64,000 bases of DNA from NCBI GenBank assembly GCA_964634885.1, contig CAZWLN010000023.1, positions 1-64,000 on the forward strand. Direction: 5' to 3'. The position numbers and the translations under genes are program-made. The notes beneath the pieces were generated by a model. That model saw only the letters and a list, made by a program, of their open reading frames with translations, did not search any database and was not told where the DNA came from. Positions within the stretch are counted from its first letter, which is position 1. Each line of letters starts with the position of its first letter. This document shows, piece by piece, positions 61,387 through 64,000 of this stretch. Origin of the DNA: DAINRZ01 sp964634885. Its GTDB lineage: Bacteria; Bacteroidota; Ignavibacteria; Kapaibacteriales; UBA2268.

Positions 61387-62982
61387 CTACTTCGTTCTCT
61401 CGAACTCTATTCTCCTGTTCTTAGCCTTGTTCTCAGGTGTGTCGTTCAGGGTAATCGGCTTGTCGGGGCCGAAGCCCTGAGTAGTAATTCTTTCGGGTTT
61501 GATGCCCTTAGCTACCAGCCATGCCTTAACAGCGTCGGCCCTACCCTGCGACAGTTTGATGTTTTTGTCTCTCTTTCCGACATTGTCAGTGTGGCCCGTA
61601 ATCAGCACTTCCATTTCAGGATAGCTTACCATGGTCTGGTATGCCTGTATAAGGATGGAATCCGAAGCAGGGGTAATCTTTGTTTTACCGGTTTCGAACA
61701 GCACGCCTTCCAGTACTATTTTTGCCCCGACAGCCTGGGGCCCGAGAGTTTTAACTCCAAAGTCGTCAGTGCCGTCGAGGGGATTCTGTTTCTTGGCACA
61801 TTCTGTTCCGTCGTCCACGCCGCCTTTGTCTGTGTCTTTGTCCAAAGGTTTTGTCTTGTATTTTGTCAGTTCTTCACCGTCTTTGAGGCCGTCTCCGTCG
61901 GTGTCGATCTTCAACGGGTCGGTCTTGTACCTGTTAACCTCGTCGGCGTCGGAGATGTCGTCTGCGTCGGTGTCAACCTTCAGGGGGTCTGTTTTGTATG
62001 TATTAACTTCATCTCCGTCTTTCAATCCTTCACCGTCGGTGTCGGGTTTCAGCGGGTCAGTTTTGTATTTATTGATTTCTTCATTGTCTTTCAGCCCGTC
62101 GCCGTCGGTGTCGGCTTTGAGCGGATCGGTCTTGTATTTAGTTACTTCGTCTCCGTCGAAGAGGCTGTCGCCGTCAGTGTCGGCTTTGAGCGGATCGGTG
62201 GTGTATTTCAGTACTTCTTCTCCGTCCTTAAGTCCGTCGCCGTCGGTGTCGGGCTTAAGAGCGTCGGTTTTGTACTTGTTCACTTCTTCACCGTCTGACA
62301 ATCCGTCGCCGTCGGTATCGGGATTCTTATAATCCAATCCATGATCTTTTTCGTATGAATTGGTCAGCCCGTCGCCGTCTTTGTCGTTCTCGTCAGGGCC
62401 GAAGGTGTAGGTTACAGCGAGAAGGCCGCTCCAGAAGCCGTCATTTTTGTCGTCTTCCGGAGGGTTCAAACCGTCAGAAAAGAACATGTTGCCCTGGGCG
62501 CTCAGTTCGATGCCCCAGTTGTTGTCGAGCTGGAGATGGAATCCCAGGCCCAGTGGTATGGTAAGCCCAATGCCGTTATCGTCGGCCTCGGGGGCTTCCT
62601 GGATGCGGTATTCGTCGTTTTTCCAATACAGCAGGCCTACGCCGCCGAATGGATAGATATAAAACATATCCCTTACTTTGACGAGGTTCCACCTGAGGCG
62701 GTAGTCCACTGTCAGCATTGTGGTTTTGTAATCGGAGTAGCCGTTGTTGTCAGGGTTCTCACCGGTGTTTTTAATATACCCCAGTCCCGCTTCACCCCAG
62801 AAATCTTCAGACAGGGTATGAATGAAAAGCAGCCTGGCCTGTGCATTAAGCGGCCTGTCAACCGATTCGTTAACGCCGAAGGAAACGCCGCCGCCAAGGC
62901 CGAGTGACATTCTTGACTGTGAAAATGCAGGGGAGAGCAATGTCAGGAATAATAACGCAGAAAAGTATGTTTTAAATTTCAT
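61387..62982 (-). CDS. OmpA-family protein with thrombospondin type 3 repeats
   Basis: 531 residues with AAGG before the ATG. Signal peptide (1-21, PAFSQ), an eight-strand-type outer-membrane beta domain (about 23-197: GLGGGVSFGV ... LLAVTYTFGP), a leading DENDKDGDG segment, then eight tandem 23-residue Ca-binding repeats of the D.DGDGL.DGEE..KYKTDPLK type, and a C-terminal OmpA domain (about 420-531) with LEGVLFETGKTKI, GHTDNVG and LSQGRADAVKAWL for peptidoglycan binding. Known: this architecture tethers the outer membrane to the wall, with the calcium repeats as a stiff spacer. Stands alone, with its own strong terminator. Confidence 0.94.
   Translation of the reverse strand: MKFKTYFSALLFLTLLSPAFSQSRMSLGLGGGVSFGVNESVDRPLNAQARLLFIHTLSEDFWGEAGLGYIKNTGENPDNNGYSDYKTTMLTVDYRLRWNLVKVRDMFYIYPFGGVGLLYWKNDEYRIQEAPEADDNGIGLTIPLGLGFHLQLDNNWGIELSAQGNMFFSDGLNPPEDDKNDGFWSGLLAVTYTFGPDENDKDGDGLTNSYEKDHGLDYKNPDTDGDGLSDGEEVNKYKTDALKPDTDGDGLKDGEEVLKYTTDPLKADTDGDSLFDGDEVTKYKTDPLKADTDGDGLKDNEEINKYKTDPLKPDTDGEGLKDGDEVNTYKTDPLKVDTDADDISDADEVNRYKTDPLKIDTDGDGLKDGEELTKYKTKPLDKDTDKGGVDDGTECAKKQNPLDGTDDFGVKTLGPQAVGAKIVLEGVLFETGKTKITPASDSILIQAYQTMVSYPEMEVLITGHTDNVGKRDKNIKLSQGRADAVKAWLVAKGIKPERITTQGFGPDKPITLNDTPENKAKNRRIEFERTK
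61780..62325 (-). repeat. Tandem 69-bp coding repeats (TSP3 units)
   Basis: Eight units of 23 codons encode xDTDGDGLxDGEExxKYKTDPLK variants; the last unit (DTDKGGVDDGTE) is degenerate. Base identity between units is high at the GTCGCCGTC and GTCTTGTA positions, which also makes this stretch a candidate for copy-number change. Confidence 0.85.
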
Positions 62983-63270
62983 TACATTATACCTTCATAA
63001 TACAACAATAGTTAACTACTTAAGCAACTAATCCAATATCAATTCATAAAATGAATGAAAATTCATAAACAATTATCGATTATTAATAATAATCTTTAAC
63101 TAATATATAAAAATAATATTAATAATATTTCATTTATTTAATATCTTTCATTTATTTTGATATAGCGAAAATGTGTAAAAGAGTGTTCTTCTAAGACGGA
63201 CACCATCTGCGGGGTGGAGTTCAACTCTACGCTCCCGGAACGGAGTAGTATGTTTCTTTCTCTTTCCCGC

Positions 63271-63290
63271 CCACGTCATAAATGACGTGG
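63271..63290. repeat. Perfect 9-bp inverted repeat
   Basis: CCACGTCAT-AA-ATGACGTGG. It is not followed by a T run, so it is unlikely to be a terminator. Confidence 0.7.
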
Positions 63291-63306
63291 CTATTGAGGA
63301 GGAAAA

Positions 63307-63362
63307 AGCCCCTGCGGGGCTGTCTTTCTTGATGACCTATTAATATGACGCCCCGCTGGGGC
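63307..63362. repeat. Pair of GCCCC/GGGGC palindromes
   Basis: AGCCCC-TGC-GGGGCT (63307-63321) and GCCCC-GCT-GGGGC (63350-63362), 28 bp apart. Such paired short GC palindromes in A+T surroundings look like REP/BIME-type elements. Confidence 0.6.
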
Positions 63363-63398
63363 TTAGATTCTTTCTTTATAAACTTGATGAACTTGAGA

Positions 63399-63478
63399 AA
63401 CTTGACAAACTGAAGAAGTCCAACCATCCCCTGCCCCCTCCTTATCCAAGGCGGGGAAAGTCGCTCTGGTTCAGCTTT
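63399..63478 (+). repeat. 80-bp direct repeat, copy 1
   Basis: Matches 63561-63640 with four mismatches and no gaps. Holds a GAAGTCCAACCA segment, a CCCCCTCC...GGGG core and ends GTTCAGCTTT. Confidence 0.85.
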
Positions 63479-63560
63479 TTCTTACATTCAGAAGTGGCTC
63501 CGCCGGTCTCGCTGCGCTCGGCTCAGCATTCTTAATTCAGAATTCTTTACAAACTATATG

Positions 63561-63640
63561 AACTTGACAAACTGGAGAAGTCCAACCACCCCATGCCCCC
63601 TCCTTATCCAAGGAGGGGAAAGTCGCTCTGGTTCAGCTTT
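63561..63640 (+). repeat. 80-bp direct repeat, copy 2
   Basis: Second copy, starting 162 bp after the first. Its core CCCCTCC-TTATCCAA-GGAGGGG is a better palindrome (7-bp arms) than in copy 1, where GGCGGGG breaks it. Confidence 0.85.
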
Positions 63641-63680
63641 CTCACTTTATAAACCTGATAAACTTTATAAACTTGACGAA

Positions 63681-64000
63681 CTATTTGGCAGGAATTGCTT
63701 TCAGGCCCTTGTCGAGGAAATTCCTGAAATCATCTTCGCTATTGGTAAATGACATCGTTGCAATCTTCTGTTCGTCGGGAGTAAGAATGACATACAGAGG
63801 CAGTTCAACGGTATTATACTTGTCCTGCTGCATTTGTTTGTTTGCCCTGTCGGCGTCGGTTTTCCTGTCTGTGTAGAGCTTGACTTTGACAAACTGGTCG
63901 AGTCGTTCTTTGATTGGTTTGCGGGAAAACATATTAATCTCCATATACCTGCAATTGGTACATGTCACGCCGGTAAAATCTATGAACAGCGGTTTGTTGA
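63681..64000 (-). CDS. DsbD-like thioredoxin domain (C-terminal part)
   Basis: The frame is open to the window edge, so only the last ~106 residues are seen; a GTG at 63968 is internal. KPLFIDFTGVTCTNCRYME matches the C-terminal thioredoxin domain of DsbD-type thiol:disulfide interchange proteins, with the active pair in CTNC, followed by a charged helical insert and ELPLYVILTPDE containing the cis-Pro. Known: this domain passes electrons from the membrane part to periplasmic partners. The membrane part should lie upstream, beyond base 64000. The TlpA-like protein at 5323 is a possible client type. Confidence 0.85.
   Translation of the reverse strand, partial: NKPLFIDFTGVTCTNCRYMEINMFSRKPIKERLDQFVKVKLYTDRKTDADRANKQMQQDKYNTVELPLYVILTPDEQKIATMSFTNSEDDFRNFLDKGLKAIPAK

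Larger units (their letters stand above)
62983..63680. other. Gene-free region with clustered repeats
   Basis: About 700 bp between the OmpA start and the DsbD-like stop. 62983-63180 is very A+T-rich and presumably the OmpA promoter. 63200-63680 contains short palindromes, a 9-bp minisatellite and an 80-bp direct repeat, listed separately. No real gene seen; the open frames here are by-products of the repeats. Confidence 0.7.
63378..63684. repeat. Dispersed 9-bp minisatellite (ATAAACTTG type)
   Basis: Three clusters with a 9-nt period: four units at 63378-63413, three at 63549-63575 and four at 63649-63684. Variants are ATAAACTTG, ATGAACTTG, AGAAACTTG and ACAAACTGA. The last cluster runs into the stop codon of the DsbD-like gene. 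Confidence 0.65.

Noticed and set aside
61591..62332. Two long overlapping + strand frames across the OmpA repeats
   Set aside because: They are repetitive only because they are complements of the 69-bp TSP3 repeat; the - strand frame encodes a complete OmpA protein.
63271..63362. CRISPR-like array
   Set aside because: The palindromes are short, unequal and irregularly spaced, with no repeated unit plus spacer pattern and no cas genes in the window.
63227..63427. 66-codon - strand frame rich in FVKF/IKF
   Set aside because: Its sequence is the translation of the 9-bp minisatellite and GC palindromes; it is a repeat by-product.

Overview
The window looks like a chromosomal segment from a member of the Bacteroidota/Ignavibacteriota/Kapabacteria side of the FCB group. 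The reasons are: at least seven secreted proteins ending in a type A C-terminal sorting domain of the type IX secretion system (T9SS); a SusC/SusD pair; a MoxR-DUF58-BatD-BatA cluster; two-component-regulator-type propellers; and many 'choice-of-anchor D'-like Ig modules. The last point, together with giant VWA surface proteins and several TTG starts, makes me favour an Ignavibacteria/Kapabacteria-like organism over a classical Bacteroidia, but this is inference. No rRNA, tRNA, CRISPR array, transposase or integrase was seen. Both window edges cut a gene.

Layout. 1-9.3 kb (+ strand): a huge repeat-built T9SS adhesin-like protein (5' end missing), a 58-residue membrane peptide coupled to a TlpA-like thiol-disulfide protein, a T9SS propeller protein and a secreted beta-helix protein. 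9.3-16.5 kb (- strand): a TMTC-like membrane mannosyltransferase/TPR protein with two small membrane or exported partners, a large VWA membrane protein and a pirin. 16.6-20.9 kb (-): SusD/SusC with its own terminator. 21.4-28.2 kb: an exported HMA-fold protein without its metal cysteines, a lipoprotein, a membrane protein with a four-cysteine tail (-), mutL, and a lipoprotein/TonB-receptor pair. 28.2-35.4 kb (-): moxR-DUF58-[secreted Asp-box propeller]-batD-like-batA. 35.6-38.1 kb (+): a receiver-PAS-histidine kinase hybrid and exonuclease III. 38.2-40.2 kb (-): an A+T-rich, solitary GmrSD-type (DUF262/DUF1524) defence gene. 40.5-47.7 kb (-): two tandem ~1,180-residue VWA/Ig/T9SS paralogues. 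47.9-57.6 kb (-): one tightly packed run panD, GlmU-like nucleotidyltransferase, methylmalonyl-CoA epimerase, exported TldD, exported TldE-like, Wzz-like, O-antigen-ligase-like, PBP2. 57.6-63.0 kb: a tail-fibre-like secreted protein, a small T9SS protein, a second T9SS propeller protein (+) and an OmpA protein with thrombospondin-type-3 repeats (-). 63.2-63.7 kb: a cluster of intergenic palindromes and an 80-bp direct repeat, followed by the C-terminal end of a DsbD-like thioredoxin.

Themes. Most of the window serves the cell envelope: cargo for T9SS, outer-membrane transport, polysaccharide assembly, and chaperone/VWA complexes that probably mature envelope proteins. The most unusual items are the T9SS-type Asp-box propeller inserted into a close-packed bat operon, an exported TldD/TldE pair (the characterised pair is cytoplasmic) inside an envelope-polysaccharide/PBP2 operon, the TMTC-like enzyme with unknown partners, and the cysteine-less HMA domain.
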